64,000 bases of DNA from Methylobacterium pseudosasicola (GTDB taxonomy: Bacteria > Pseudomonadota > Alphaproteobacteria > Rhizobiales > Beijerinckiaceae). The stretch is taken from the NCBI RefSeq assembly GCF_900114535.1, contig NZ_FOTK01000019.1:59837-123836 (forward strand). The letters run 5' to 3'. This document shows, piece after piece, positions 8,309-18,963 of this stretch (the first letter of the stretch is position 1; every line of letters begins with the position of its first letter). Position numbers and translations under genes: made by a program. Below the pieces are notes generated by a model. It saw only the letters and a list, made by a program, of their open reading frames with translations, was not told the origin of the DNA and searched no databases.

Positions 8309-8769
8309 AAGTAGAGAGCCGTATGGTTAACCGCGGGTTAAGGCCTGCCATCGCGCGAAGAATTCCACCCCGGCGGCCCCGGGATCGGCCCATCCTTCGA
8401 AGAGATGGCGCGTCCAGCTTCGGTTCCCTTCGAAGAGCCTTCGCGGCAAGAATTCGCCAGGTTTTGGCGCGGTGCAGCATGCGCGTTTTGCGCTGCCAAC
8501 ACGGGAAAACGTGGCGTTTGCGCAAAACGGCGAAGTTTGGCAACTAGTGTCGGCCCGATCACGCGAGGATCGGGCCGACACTTATCCTTTGCTGAGACGG
8601 CTCATCGTTACCGAACCGCTCTCCACCTCGGCTTGGGTCGCGCTAAGACTGACATTTGGGAAGGAATGCCCCGACTCGAGCGCCACGTCCCATGGTCGTC
8701 CTCCGGCGGCCAAGCTCGACAACAATCACAAGCCCCCGCCAGGCACGATAAAAACAAGGACGGTAGAGC
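8305..8769. other. Long intergenic region upstream of hppA
   Basis: About 465 bases between divergent genes with no credible coding frame. It contains two CTTCGAAGAG copies around 8396 and 8427, a GC-poorer stretch near 8500-8545, a 15-base perfect hairpin (8546-8582, listed separately) and about 185 bases of leader before hppA. The hppA promoter must lie here, but I cannot assign -35/-10 boxes confidently. Confidence 0.55.
8546..8582. promoter_or_regulatory. Perfect 15-bp hairpin in the hppA upstream region
   Basis: AGTGTCGGCCCGATC (8546-8560) is followed by a 7-base loop and its exact reverse complement (8568-8582). There is no T-run after it on the plus strand (CTTATCCTTT). It lies 188 bases before hppA and could be a transcription stop for upstream reads, a protein-binding site or a leader structure. 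Confidence 0.5.
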
Positions 8770-10914
<2,145 letters not shown>

Positions 10915-10926
10915 GGGGCGGGGCGG

Positions 10927-10963
10927 CGATCCTGCATGGGCCCAGACGCTTCATGCAGGATCG
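10927..10963. terminator. Hairpin downstream of hppA
   Basis: CGATCCTGCATG (10927-10938) and its exact reverse complement (10952-10963) form a 12-bp stem with a 13-base loop, 12 bases after the hppA stop. No T-run follows, so it is probably a Rho-dependent or mRNA 3'-end structure rather than a classical intrinsic terminator. Confidence 0.5.
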
Positions 10964-11053
10964 AACCGGCGCTCCAGCGTCGGACGCCCGACCGAGCGGT
11001 TGAGCGCAATCCGCCTCAAAGCGGACGTCGCTGAAGCAGGTTACGAGGCTCGG

Positions 11054-12571
11054 TCAGTCGCCGAACCAAGGAGACATAGCTTGGCTTATGGTCGCCTCGT
11101 CGGCGGCTGTCTCGCTCGCCCAAGCGATGATCCCGTCTGGCCGTACGAGGACGGTCTGCAAGCCGAGCTGATCCCGCGCGTCCGTTGCGGCATAGCTGAT
11201 CTTCTTAGACTGGCGGCACGCAAAGGCCTGATGCGATGCGCCTGGATCGAAGTCCAGGAGTAAGCCTTTGCCGTCGCGCAAGAGGCTGCCGACGCACCGT
11301 CCATCCTTCAGCACGAGATTGGGAACACTGTATCCTACCAACGGGTGGTTGCCACCGAGGTCGTAGCGTAGCGAGACACCCCACACCCGCTCGGCGAAGT
11401 AGGTCGCGCCGTCTTGCGTCTCGATCAGGTCGCGGATGATGGCTTCAAGGGCGCGCGAGCCTGGGCTCGGCCTCATCAGCGTAACCTGGGCCCGCGACCA
11501 GTCCAAGACACGGGCACCGACCGGATGCCGTTCGCGCTCATAACTGTTGAGGAGACCCGCCGGCGCATCGCCGCGGATCGTAGCGGCGAGCTTCCAGCCC
11601 AGGTTCATCGCATCGCCGAGCCCAAGGTTGAGACCCTGTCCGCCCAGCGGCGAATGGATGTGCGCCGCGTCGCCGGCCAGCAGCACGCGACCGTTGCGAT
11701 ACGCGCTCGCCTGAAAGGCTCGGTCGGTCCAGGAGGTGGCAAGTTCAAGCTTGGTTACCGTAACATCGGTGCCTGAAATTCGGCGTAAGACAGCCTCGAC
11801 GTGTTCGCGCGTGATCGGGGCGGAGCGGTGGAATGCGCCTCCGTCGAAGTCGGCCATCGCGACCGTGCCGGGCGGCGTAAACAGGTACATGCCCTGCGCG
11901 GTGTACTGGCGTCCCGGCTTGAGCGCGTCGGCGCCGGCCAACTCGGCCTGGACGGAGTAGCCCGTGAACTCGGGCTCGGTGCCGGTGAAGCTGATGCCGG
12001 CTGCCTGGCGCACCGCGCTGCGGGCGCCGTCGCAGCCGACGAGCCAGCGACCCCGAAACGATCGGCCGCCCGCCTGGACCACAACGGCCTCGTCCGTCTG
12101 AGTGAAGCTTTCGACACCTCCGCCCCGCAGGACCGTAACGCCCGACGCCTCCGCTCGCGCAGTCAGGACAGCTTCGATGCCCGCCATCTCCGCAGCCAAG
12201 TTGCTGATTTGGCTGGGTAGGCGATGGGTCCAGCGCCCGGTGTCGATCCGATCATGGAAGAACTGGATGCCGGCGAAGTGGCCGCCCGGACGGCGGAGCT
12301 GCTTCATCCAATGCGCCGTCCCCAGCGTGGCGCGGGTTGCCGCGTAAGCCTCGATCTCGTTCAACAGGCCGCGTCGGTCGAGGCTCTCGATCGTTGGAAC
12401 TGAGAGGCCGCGCAGTCCGAACGGGGCGCGTTTCAACGGTGAGGACGGATCACTCGCCTGTTCGAGGACCAGCACAGAGCAGCCGGCAAGAGACAGTTCG
12501 CAGGCGAGGAACAGGCCCACGGGACCGGCGCCAGCGATGATCGTGTCATATTGCGTCTGTGAGATAGTCAT
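11054..12571 (-). CDS. FAD-dependent aromatic-type monooxygenase
   Basis: 505-residue class A flavoprotein monooxygenase (PHBH/PheA/TfdB/rifampin-monooxygenase superfamily), which inserts one oxygen into a phenolic or polyketide-like substrate using NAD(P)H and O2. The dinucleotide-binding GAGPVG is at residues 14-19, the DG motif appears as VGCDGARSAVRQ and the second FAD motif as LLAGDAAHIHSPLGGQGLNLG near residue 300. A C-terminal thioredoxin-like extension is suggested by the RLV-like ending. GC content and codon use look lower than in neighbouring genes, consistent with lateral acquisition. No partner reductase or regulator gene is adjacent. Confidence 0.88.
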   Translation of the reverse strand: MTISQTQYDTIIAGAGPVGLFLACELSLAGCSVLVLEQASDPSSPLKRAPFGLRGLSVPTIESLDRRGLLNEIEAYAATRATLGTAHWMKQLRRPGGHFAGIQFFHDRIDTGRWTHRLPSQISNLAAEMAGIEAVLTARAEASGVTVLRGGGVESFTQTDEAVVVQAGGRSFRGRWLVGCDGARSAVRQAAGISFTGTEPEFTGYSVQAELAGADALKPGRQYTAQGMYLFTPPGTVAMADFDGGAFHRSAPITREHVEAVLRRISGTDVTVTKLELATSWTDRAFQASAYRNGRVLLAGDAAHIHSPLGGQGLNLGLGDAMNLGWKLAATIRGDAPAGLLNSYERERHPVGARVLDWSRAQVTLMRPSPGSRALEAIIRDLIETQDGATYFAERVWGVSLRYDLGGNHPLVGYSVPNLVLKDGRCVGSLLRDGKGLLLDFDPGASHQAFACRQSKKISYAATDARDQLGLQTVLVRPDGIIAWASETAADEATISQAMSPWFGD

Positions 12572-13002
12572 GGTCGGGCTCCCAAGTCGATGTTCGACCG
12601 GAGCGTTTCCCGAAACCGAGACCCACGCGGACGAACGGCCGGACGCGCGAGCGCATCCTTCGTTCGTCGTGGGGATCAGCGGCGCGGAGCCAGAGACCAG
12701 AGCTTTCGTTACCGAAAGGACTTGGGCTTACCAGACCAAGTCTGCCTTTTCCGACGCCGCGAAGATAGCGCGCCGGCGAACGGGGCGCAACGGCCAAGCT
12801 GCGCCGGTCGAAGCATCGTGATCTTGGCAGGGTCCGCTTACGGGTACTGTGTCGCGTTCATTCGCCGTTCGACTTGGATCGTAAGCAGCCACCCTAAGCG
12901 CAAGCTGATTGGTTCAGACCCCCAGGATAGGCACAAAGCGGGGTTGTCGCGTCGGTCCGGCCGGCGCCCCTATCCTTCTTGGCCACAACGCCCCCCCGAC
13001 GA
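12572..13002. other. Non-coding stretch upstream of the monooxygenase, with two inverted repeats
   Basis: About 430 bases without a convincing gene; the frames here have no recognisable domain. Two adjacent dyads are visible: CTTTCG-TTAC-CGAAAG (12703-12718) and GACTTGG-N10-CCAAGTC (12719-12742). They lie about 130-170 bases upstream of the monooxygenase start and could be binding sites for a TetR/MarR/LysR-type regulator lost from, or encoded away from, this locus. Confidence 0.45.
12703..12742. promoter_or_regulatory. Tandem inverted repeats, candidate operators
   Basis: Two back-to-back dyads with no gap: CTTTCG/CGAAAG with a 4-base spacer, then GACTTGG/CCAAGTC with a 10-base spacer. The arrangement resembles paired operator half-sites upstream of inducible flavin monooxygenases. 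No regulator is adjacent. Confidence 0.35.
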
Positions 13003-14133
13003 TCAATGCGGTAGCAACTGCGGGATGGCCTTCTTCACCCGGGCATAGCCGCGGGTGGCCAGCGGCCAGGCGATCTCGTCCCAGGAGCGCCGGACGCGCA
13101 GGCATTCGGCCGGGAGGGCATCCGCGGACGGGCCGACCGGGGCCCAGGCCGTGACGACCGGATGGGCGTCGGACCAATCCGGGGCGACCGGTCCCGCCGG
13201 GCAGCCGAAATGCGCCGCCGCCCGCGCCAGGGCGTCGGCCATCGCGGCCGCATCGGCCGCCCGAACCGGGTCCGACGCACCGGGGGCGTGGGCGACCAGG
13301 CCGCCGACTCGGACCACCCGGGCGTCGCCCAGAGGCAGGCTCTCCGGGTGCAAATCGTCGAGATGCAGCAACAGGGCGACCGGGCCGGCCGGCGCCGCAT
13401 CGGCCCGCGGCAGCGCGATCTCGCGCGGCGGGTTCGATTCGTCGAGGGAATCCGGATACTCGTCGAGCCCGGCGGGATCGAACCGGCCCTCCGTGTAGCG
13501 CCGGATGTTCTCGGCACGGGCGACGTAATGCTTGCCCCGCGTGTGGAGGCCCGCCACCCAGCGCCAGGACAGGGTGTTGCTCGCCGGGTCGCCATCGACG
13601 AGGTGGCGCAGGAAGAAGTCGGCGCCGAGCGCCCAGGGCAGGCGCAGGGTGAAGATCCAGATCGAGGCGAACCACATCCGGGCATGGTTGTGCAGCCAGC
13701 CGGTCTCGACCAACTCGCGCACCCAATCGTCGAAGCCGTCGATGCCGGTCCGGCCCTCGACCGCGCGCTCGTAGGTCCGGCGCAACCCGGGCTCGGCGGC
13801 GAGCCGCGTGCGGTCCGCCGCGGCCAGAGCCAGAAAGTCTGTCCAGGCGGCCGGATGGGTCTCCAGATGGCCCTTGAAGTAGGTCCGCCAGAACACCTCG
13901 GAGACGAATTTCTCGGCGCCGCCGTCGCCGAAGGCGCTGTCGGCCGCGGCCACCACCTCGGCCTCGGTGATCAGGCGCCGGCGCAGATAGGGCGACAGCG
14001 CCGAGGTGGTCGGCCGCGCCTGCACGCCGCGGTCGGTGTTGCGGGAGGCGGCGTAATCGGCACCCGCCTCCGCGAGGAAGGCAGAGAGACGGTCGAGCCC
14101 GGCATCCCGGGTCATAGGAAAGATGCGATCCAT
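13003..14133 (-). CDS. Photolyase/cryptochrome FAD-binding-domain protein with non-canonical domain order
   Basis: 376 residues. Residues about 1-215 match the helical FAD-binding half of photolyases and cryptochromes: QARPTTSALSPYLRRRLIT, VSEVFWRTYFKGHLE, a segment with WVRELVETGWLHNHARMW, and NTLSWRWVAGLHTRGKHYVA. The usual N-terminal alpha/beta antenna domain is absent. Instead about 150 residues follow the FAD domain, including VALLLHLDDLHPESLPLGDA and PVVTAWAPVGPSADAL, which look like Rossmann-type strands. Repair activity cannot be assumed. It is divergent from the old yellow enzyme gene, 237 bases apart. Confidence 0.8.
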   Translation of the reverse strand: MDRIFPMTRDAGLDRLSAFLAEAGADYAASRNTDRGVQARPTTSALSPYLRRRLITEAEVVAAADSAFGDGGAEKFVSEVFWRTYFKGHLETHPAAWTDFLALAAADRTRLAAEPGLRRTYERAVEGRTGIDGFDDWVRELVETGWLHNHARMWFASIWIFTLRLPWALGADFFLRHLVDGDPASNTLSWRWVAGLHTRGKHYVARAENIRRYTEGRFDPAGLDEYPDSLDESNPPREIALPRADAAPAGPVALLLHLDDLHPESLPLGDARVVRVGGLVAHAPGASDPVRAADAAAMADALARAAAHFGCPAGPVAPDWSDAHPVVTAWAPVGPSADALPAECLRVRRSWDEIAWPLATRGYARVKKAIPQLLPH

Positions 14134-14252
14134 GCCGCTAAGCTAGCGCAGGGTTTTCCGGGCGCGGCTGCGACCCATTCCCCGCGCCGTCCGGCCCAAC
14201 CGGGAATCGCTTTGCGACCCAAAAACCCCGGGATGATTCTCTCCCTCCGAGA

Positions 14253-14268
14253 CGTGCGCTCGCGCACG
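14253..14268. promoter_or_regulatory. Palindrome between photolyase-like and old yellow enzyme genes
   Basis: CGTGCGC-TC-GCGCACG is a perfect inverted repeat in the 237-base divergent spacer. A second, weaker dyad, GACGCC/GGCGTC, follows near 14312. Shared control of both genes is possible. Confidence 0.3.
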
Positions 14269-14370
14269 GACCGAGCGCCCGTGCTGCGCTGCACCTTGGC
14301 GTTACCGCGCCGCGACGCCACCTCGGCGTCTCACTGACGGGCGGCGCTGCCGCACCAGCACGAGGTTTCC

Positions 14371-15462
14371 ATGCCGTCCCTGCTAGACCCGATCCGCATC
14401 GGCGCCATCGAGGCGAAGAATCGCATCTTCATGGCCCCGCTCACCCGCGGCCGTGCCACCCGCGAGCACGTGCCGACGCCCCTCATGGTCGAGTATTACG
14501 CCCAGCGCGCCGGCGCCGGGCTGATTCTCACCGAGGCCACCGGCATTTCCCAGGAGGGACTGGGCTGGCCGTACGCGCCGGGCATCTGGTCCGACGCGCA
14601 GGTCGATGCCTGGCGACCGATCGTGAAGGCCGTGCACGATCGCGGCGGCAAGATCGTCTGCCAGATCTGGCATATGGGCCGGCTGGTCCATCCGGACTTT
14701 TTGGGCGGCGCCAAGCCTGTCGCGCCCTCGGCCATCGTCGCCCCGGACCAGGCGCACACCTATTCGGGCAAGAAGCCCTATGCCGAACCGCGTGCGCTCG
14801 AGGTCGCCGAGATCCCGCGCCTGCTCGCCGATTATGAGCGCGCCACCGCCAACGCCATCGCGGCCGGGTTCGACGGGGTGCAGATCCACGCCGCGAACGG
14901 CTACCTGATCGACGAGTTCCTGCGCGACGGCACCAACCACCGCACCGACCAGTACGGTGGCTCCATCGCCAACCGCGTGCGGCTGCTGCGCGAGGTGACC
15001 GATGCGGTCGCCGGGGTCGCCGGGCCGGAGCGCACCGGCGTGCGCCTGTCGCCGAACGGTGCAATCCAGGGCACCAACGATTCGGATCCGGAGCCCTTGT
15101 TCGTGGCCGCCGCCCAGGCGCTGGCCGACAGCGGCATCGCCTTCCTGGAGATGCGCGAGCCCGGCCCGGACGGCACCTTCGGCAAGGCCGACCACCCGCC
15201 GATCGCCCCGGCGATGCGCAAGGTGTTCCGCAACCCGCTGATCCTCAACGCCGATTACGACGGGGTCAGCGGCCAGAAGGCGCTCGATGCCGGGCAGGCC
15301 GACGCGATCGCGTTCGGCCGGACCTTCATCGCCAACCCGGATCTGGTCGAGCGCATCGCCAAGGGCGCGCCGCTCGCCAAGGACGAGGCCGCGACCTGGT
15401 ACAGCCAGGGGCCGAAGGGCTACACCGACTACCCGACCCTCGACGAAGCCCGGGCGGCCTGA
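14371..15462 (+). CDS. nemA: Old yellow enzyme family alkene reductase
   Basis: FMN-dependent ene-reductase of 363 residues; reduces activated C=C bonds and, in relatives, nitrate esters, maleimides or other electrophiles with NAD(P)H. TIM-barrel motifs are intact: MAPLTRGRA after the first strand, VCQIWHMGR, GFDGVQIHAANGYLIDEFLR with substrate-anchoring His173/Asn176 and Tyr178, and the phosphate-binding end ADAIAFGRTFIANPDL. The start ATG 14371 gives the standard N-terminus (SLLDPIRIGAIEAKNRI). The gene symbol is by family analogy. It is divergent from the photolyase-like gene. Confidence 0.92.
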   Translation: MPSLLDPIRIGAIEAKNRIFMAPLTRGRATREHVPTPLMVEYYAQRAGAGLILTEATGISQEGLGWPYAPGIWSDAQVDAWRPIVKAVHDRGGKIVCQIWHMGRLVHPDFLGGAKPVAPSAIVAPDQAHTYSGKKPYAEPRALEVAEIPRLLADYERATANAIAAGFDGVQIHAANGYLIDEFLRDGTNHRTDQYGGSIANRVRLLREVTDAVAGVAGPERTGVRLSPNGAIQGTNDSDPEPLFVAAAQALADSGIAFLEMREPGPDGTFGKADHPPIAPAMRKVFRNPLILNADYDGVSGQKALDAGQADAIAFGRTFIANPDLVERIAKGAPLAKDEAATWYSQGPKGYTDYPTLDEARAA

Positions 15463-15628
15463 CAGGGGTCACCTGGTTCCGGGGCCTGCGCGGCGGGCTC
15501 CGGGGCCGCGATGACGGTGCGGGCGTTTTCCGAGGAAGCCGCCCGCGCCGTCATAGCGAGCGCGAAAACCATAATCTGCGGCCGTGCCTATGCATCCAGC
15601 CTATCTGCGCCTATTTGAGCGCAAGACC

Positions 15629-17542
15629 ATGGATGTGCCGCCTCTCAAGACACACGCGGATGCCGGATCGACCGACGGGCGCTGGAGCAGAGCGGATCGG
15701 CTGGCGGAGCTGCACGACCTCGCTATCCTCGATAGCGAGCCCGAGCCCCTCTACGATGACCTCGTCCGGATCGCCGCCCAAGTCTGCCGGGCGCCGGTCG
15801 CCCTGGTCAGCTTGGTCGATGCCGAGCGGCAATGGTTCAAGTCGGAGTTCGGCCTCGGCCAGCGCGAATTGCCGATCAACTGCTCGGTCTGCGCCCACAC
15901 GATCGAGGCCGGCGAGAGCCTGATCATCCCCGATCTCACCGACGATCCGCGGACCATCGACAACCCGCTGGTGATCGGCGGCCCGGGCTTCCGCTTCTAC
16001 GCGGGGGCGGTGATCCGGGGCTCGCAGGGCATTCCGCTCGGGGCGCTCTGCGTCCTCGACCGGACGCCGCGGCCCGAGGGCCTCGATTCCGACCAGAAAG
16101 CCACCCTGACGGCGCTCGCCCGCCAGGTCTCGACCCTGCTCGAATACCGGCGGACCCACGCCCAGGTGGCCGCTCGGGAGGCCGAGCTCGCCGCCAGCGA
16201 GCGCCGCTTCCGGGTCATGACCGCGGCGATGCCCCAGATGGTCTGGACCACCCTGCCGGACGGGTTCCACGACTATTACAACGACCGCTGGTACGAGTTC
16301 ACCGGCATGCCCTACGGCTCCACCGACGGCGAGGGCTGGAACGGCGTGTTCCATCCGGACGACCAGGAGCGGGCCTGGGCGCGCTGGCGCCACTCGCTCG
16401 CCACCGGCGAGCCCTACGAGATCGAGTATCGCCTGCGCCATCACGACGGCACCTACCGGTGGACGCTGGGCCGGGCCATGCCGATCCGCGACGCGGAGGG
16501 GCGGATCGAGCGCTGGTTCGGCACCTGCACCGATATCGACGACCTGAAGCGGGCCGAGGCCGAGGCGCGCAAGCTCGCCGCCATCGTGGAGACCTCCAAG
16601 GATTTCATCGGCCTGACCACCCTGGACGGCGCGATCACCCATCTCAACGAGGCCGCCCTGGCGCTCGTCGGGCTGCCCGATCTCGCCACCGCCCGGCAGC
16701 ACCGGATGGAGGATTTCTTCTGCGCGGACAGCCGCCGGGTGTTGTCCGAGACCGCGATGCCGGCCGTGCGGCGCTCCGGCACCTGGGAGGGCGAACTGGC
16801 CTTCCGGCATTTCGTCACGGGCGAGCGGGTCGCGGTGCTGTACAACATCTTCCCGGTGCGCGACCCGACCGGGGCCGAGATCGGCTACGCCACGGTCACC
16901 CGGGACCTGCGCGAGTCCAAGCGCGCCGAGGAGGCCCGCGACCTGCTGATCCGCGAGCTGTCCCACCGGATCAAGAACATCTTCGCCGTGGTCGGCGGCC
17001 TGGCCGCGCTCACCGCCCGCAGCGACCCGGCGGCCAAGCCGTTCGCGGCGGCGTTCCGGGAGCGGCTCGGCGCCCTGGCCCGGGCCCACGAATATGTCCG
17101 CCCGCATTCCCCGGAGAGCGCCCCCGAAGTCGAGGGCCAGACCGTGCTCGGCCTCATGCGCCTGATCATGGCCGCCTACGAGGAGGGCGGCCGGGCGCGC
17201 GTCGCCATCTCCGGCGACGATGCCGCGATCGGCGAGCGCACCGCCACGGCGCTCGCGCTGATCATGCACGAGCAGGCCACCAACGCGATGAAGTATGGCG
17301 GCCTCTCCACCAAGGAGGGCGGCGTCGCCCTGAGCGGCCTGCGCGAGGGCGGGCGCTACACCCTGACCTGGGCCGAGGCCGGCGGTCCCCCGGTCACGGC
17401 AAAACCCTCCCGCAAGGGTTTTGGGACGGTGCTCGCCGAGCGCAGCGTCGCCGGCCAGCTCGACGGCGTTCTGGTGCACGATTGGGCCCCGGGCGGCCTG
17501 CTGATGCGGCTCAGCGTGCCCCTCGAGAATCTCCGCCACTGA
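15629..17542 (+). CDS. HWE-family sensor histidine kinase (GAF-PAS-PAS)
   Basis: Cytoplasmic sensor kinase of about 637 residues; ATG 15629 is chosen, with in-frame alternatives at 15590 (ATG) and 15584 (GTG). Order of domains: GAF (VRIAAQVCRAPVALVSLVDA to GALCVLD), PAS_3 (MPQMVWTTLPDGFHDYYNDR to GTCTDIDD), a second PAS, then the dimerisation/phosphoacceptor helix with ELSHRIKNIFAVVGGLAAL. The ATPase half has MHEQATNAMKYGGLS and the diagnostic W-x-E in LTWAEAGGP, which with the His defines the HWE class. Such kinases often act in light or general stress signalling. No response regulator is adjacent. Confidence 0.92.
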   Translation: MDVPPLKTHADAGSTDGRWSRADRLAELHDLAILDSEPEPLYDDLVRIAAQVCRAPVALVSLVDAERQWFKSEFGLGQRELPINCSVCAHTIEAGESLIIPDLTDDPRTIDNPLVIGGPGFRFYAGAVIRGSQGIPLGALCVLDRTPRPEGLDSDQKATLTALARQVSTLLEYRRTHAQVAAREAELAASERRFRVMTAAMPQMVWTTLPDGFHDYYNDRWYEFTGMPYGSTDGEGWNGVFHPDDQERAWARWRHSLATGEPYEIEYRLRHHDGTYRWTLGRAMPIRDAEGRIERWFGTCTDIDDLKRAEAEARKLAAIVETSKDFIGLTTLDGAITHLNEAALALVGLPDLATARQHRMEDFFCADSRRVLSETAMPAVRRSGTWEGELAFRHFVTGERVAVLYNIFPVRDPTGAEIGYATVTRDLRESKRAEEARDLLIRELSHRIKNIFAVVGGLAALTARSDPAAKPFAAAFRERLGALARAHEYVRPHSPESAPEVEGQTVLGLMRLIMAAYEEGGRARVAISGDDAAIGERTATALALIMHEQATNAMKYGGLSTKEGGVALSGLREGGRYTLTWAEAGGPPVTAKPSRKGFGTVLAERSVAGQLDGVLVHDWAPGGLLMRLSVPLENLRH

Positions 17543-17543
17543 G

Positions 17544-18206
17544 ATGACGCGCAGCCCGGGGGGATTCGCGCCGCACTTCGTCGTGCTCGATTTCGACGGC
17601 ACCCTCGCCGACAGCTTCGACTGGTTCTGCTCGGTCCTGAACGGCGTCGCCGACCGCTACCGCTTCCGCCAAGTCGAGGCCCACGAGGTCGAGGCGCTGC
17701 GGCTGCAGGGGGCGCGGGCGATCGTGGCCCATCTCGGCATCCCGCGCTGGAAGCTGCCGCTCATCGCCCGCCACATGCATGCGCTGGCGGCGCGTGACGC
17801 AGGCCGGATCGCGCTGTTTCCCGGCGTGCCGGCGATGCTGGCCGATCTTCGCGAGGCGGGGGTGCTGCTCGCGATCCTGTCGTCGAACCGCGTTGATACA
17901 ATCCGCCGGGTGCTCGGGCCGGAGAATGCAAAGCGCATCGATGCCTATGCCTGCGGCGCCTCGCTGTTCGGCAAGGCGCGGCGGCTGCGGGCGCTGCTGG
18001 CCCGGCAGGGCGTCGCCCCCGAGCGCGCCCTGTGCATCGGCGACGAGGTCCGGGATCTGGAGGCGGCGCGGGCGCTCGGCTGCCCGTTCGGCGCGGTGGC
18101 CTGGGGCTATACCGATGCGCGAGCGCTCGCGGCGCTGGGTCCCGAATACCTGTTCGCCGAGCCGGCGGACATCGCACGCTTGGTGCGACGGCCCGAATTG
18201 GTCTGA
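17544..18206 (+). CDS. HAD-superfamily hydrolase
   Basis: 220-residue phosphoglycolate-phosphatase-like HAD enzyme. Motif I is VLDFDGTLADS with the nucleophile Asp, motif II LLAILSSNR, a Lys in GKARRLRALL and motif IV CIGDEVRDLEAARAL. The helical cap domain is between motifs I and II. Its ATG begins one base after the kinase stop, so it is probably co-transcribed with it, but no functional link is known. The substrate is unknown. Confidence 0.88.
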   Translation: MTRSPGGFAPHFVVLDFDGTLADSFDWFCSVLNGVADRYRFRQVEAHEVEALRLQGARAIVAHLGIPRWKLPLIARHMHALAARDAGRIALFPGVPAMLADLREAGVLLAILSSNRVDTIRRVLGPENAKRIDAYACGASLFGKARRLRALLARQGVAPERALCIGDEVRDLEAARALGCPFGAVAWGYTDARALAALGPEYLFAEPADIARLVRRPELV

Positions 18207-18212
18207 GACAAA

Positions 18213-18268
18213 TCAGGGGCTCCGCCCCCGAACCCCGCCAAAGGGCTGAGCCCTTTGGAAACCCCTGA
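18213..18268. repeat. Dispersed repeat, module B copy 1
   Basis: A 56-base sequence starting TCAGGGGCTCCGCCCCCG and ending GGAAACCCCTGA, containing the hairpin CAAAGGGCTGAGCCCTTTG. Near-identical copies occur at 45482-45537, inverted in 53399-53503 and truncated at 63605-63645. It sits between convergent genes (HAD hydrolase and bamE), where it probably serves as a bidirectional transcript end. Confidence 0.85.
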
Positions 18269-18274
18269 CTTTTG

Positions 18275-18772
18275 TTACAGGCCGCGGTTGGCGCCCGGGA
18301 CGACGCTGGTGCCCTTGCCGGAGCCGAACGGCTCGTAGCGGGTCAGGCCGCGGAACAGCTGGCTGAGGAAGGCCCGGTCGGCGCCGCTGGTCGGCGTGGT
18401 GCGCTCGATGAAGTCGAACACCTTGCCGTCCTGGAGGCCGTAGAGCGCCACCCGCTCGACCTTGAAGCCGGGGGTGAAGTAGACCGCCGTGACCTTCTGG
18501 TCCTCAACCTGCTCGCCCAGGAACATGATCGTCCGGCTGGTGTTCTGCGAGATGTAGTACCAGGACTTGTTGCCCACCGTGGAGACCGTCGACGGCGTGC
18601 CGAGGATCTGCAGCACCTGCTCGGGGCTCATGCCGGGCTTGATCGTCGCCAGCGCAGCCTGATCGATCTGGTAGCCGTGGCGCAGCTCTTCGCCGACGCA
18701 GCCGGCGAGGCCGGCGCCCGCGAGGCCGAGCAGGGCGAGGCGCGCAAAAGACTGGACGAGACGGCGCCGCAT
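18275..18772 (-). CDS. bamE: Outer membrane protein assembly factor BamE (SmpA/OmlA)
   Basis: 165-residue lipoprotein component of the BAM complex that inserts beta-barrel proteins into the outer membrane. The start at 18772 gives MRRRLVQSFARLALLGLAGA, then lipobox LAGC. The SmpA/OmlA core follows: TIKPGMSPEQVLQILGTPST, SWYYISQNTSR and a C-terminal beta strand VTAVYFTPGFKV. A Ser/Gly-rich tail extends beyond the usual ~110-residue form. Divergent from the cytochrome chaperone gene, as in many alphaproteobacteria, with 191 bases between starts. Confidence 0.92.
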   Translation of the reverse strand: MRRRLVQSFARLALLGLAGAGLAGCVGEELRHGYQIDQAALATIKPGMSPEQVLQILGTPSTVSTVGNKSWYYISQNTSRTIMFLGEQVEDQKVTAVYFTPGFKVERVALYGLQDGKVFDFIERTTPTSGADRAFLSQLFRGLTRYEPFGSGKGTSVVPGANRGL

Positions 18773-18963
18773 CGGGCCCCCAGAGCAGGTGTTGACGGAC
18801 GAGCGACGCGGGCCGCCGCCGGTCCGTGTCTCCGACGGCGCTTGCGCCTTGGGCGTGGGTTGCCGTACCGCGGGGATATGGCTTTGACAAGGCAAGCTTG
18901 GCCACAGACGGGGGCCGTCCGCATGCGCCGTTCGACGGCTCTCCGTCTCGACGCGAGGCACCG

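Noticed and set aside
12546..13048. Small open frames upstream of the monooxygenase as a regulator gene
   Set aside because: No helix-turn-helix or other domain; composition suggests non-coding sequence.
15611..17602. 663-codon minus-strand frame across the histidine kinase
   Set aside because: Shadow of the kinase gene; no recognisable domain.
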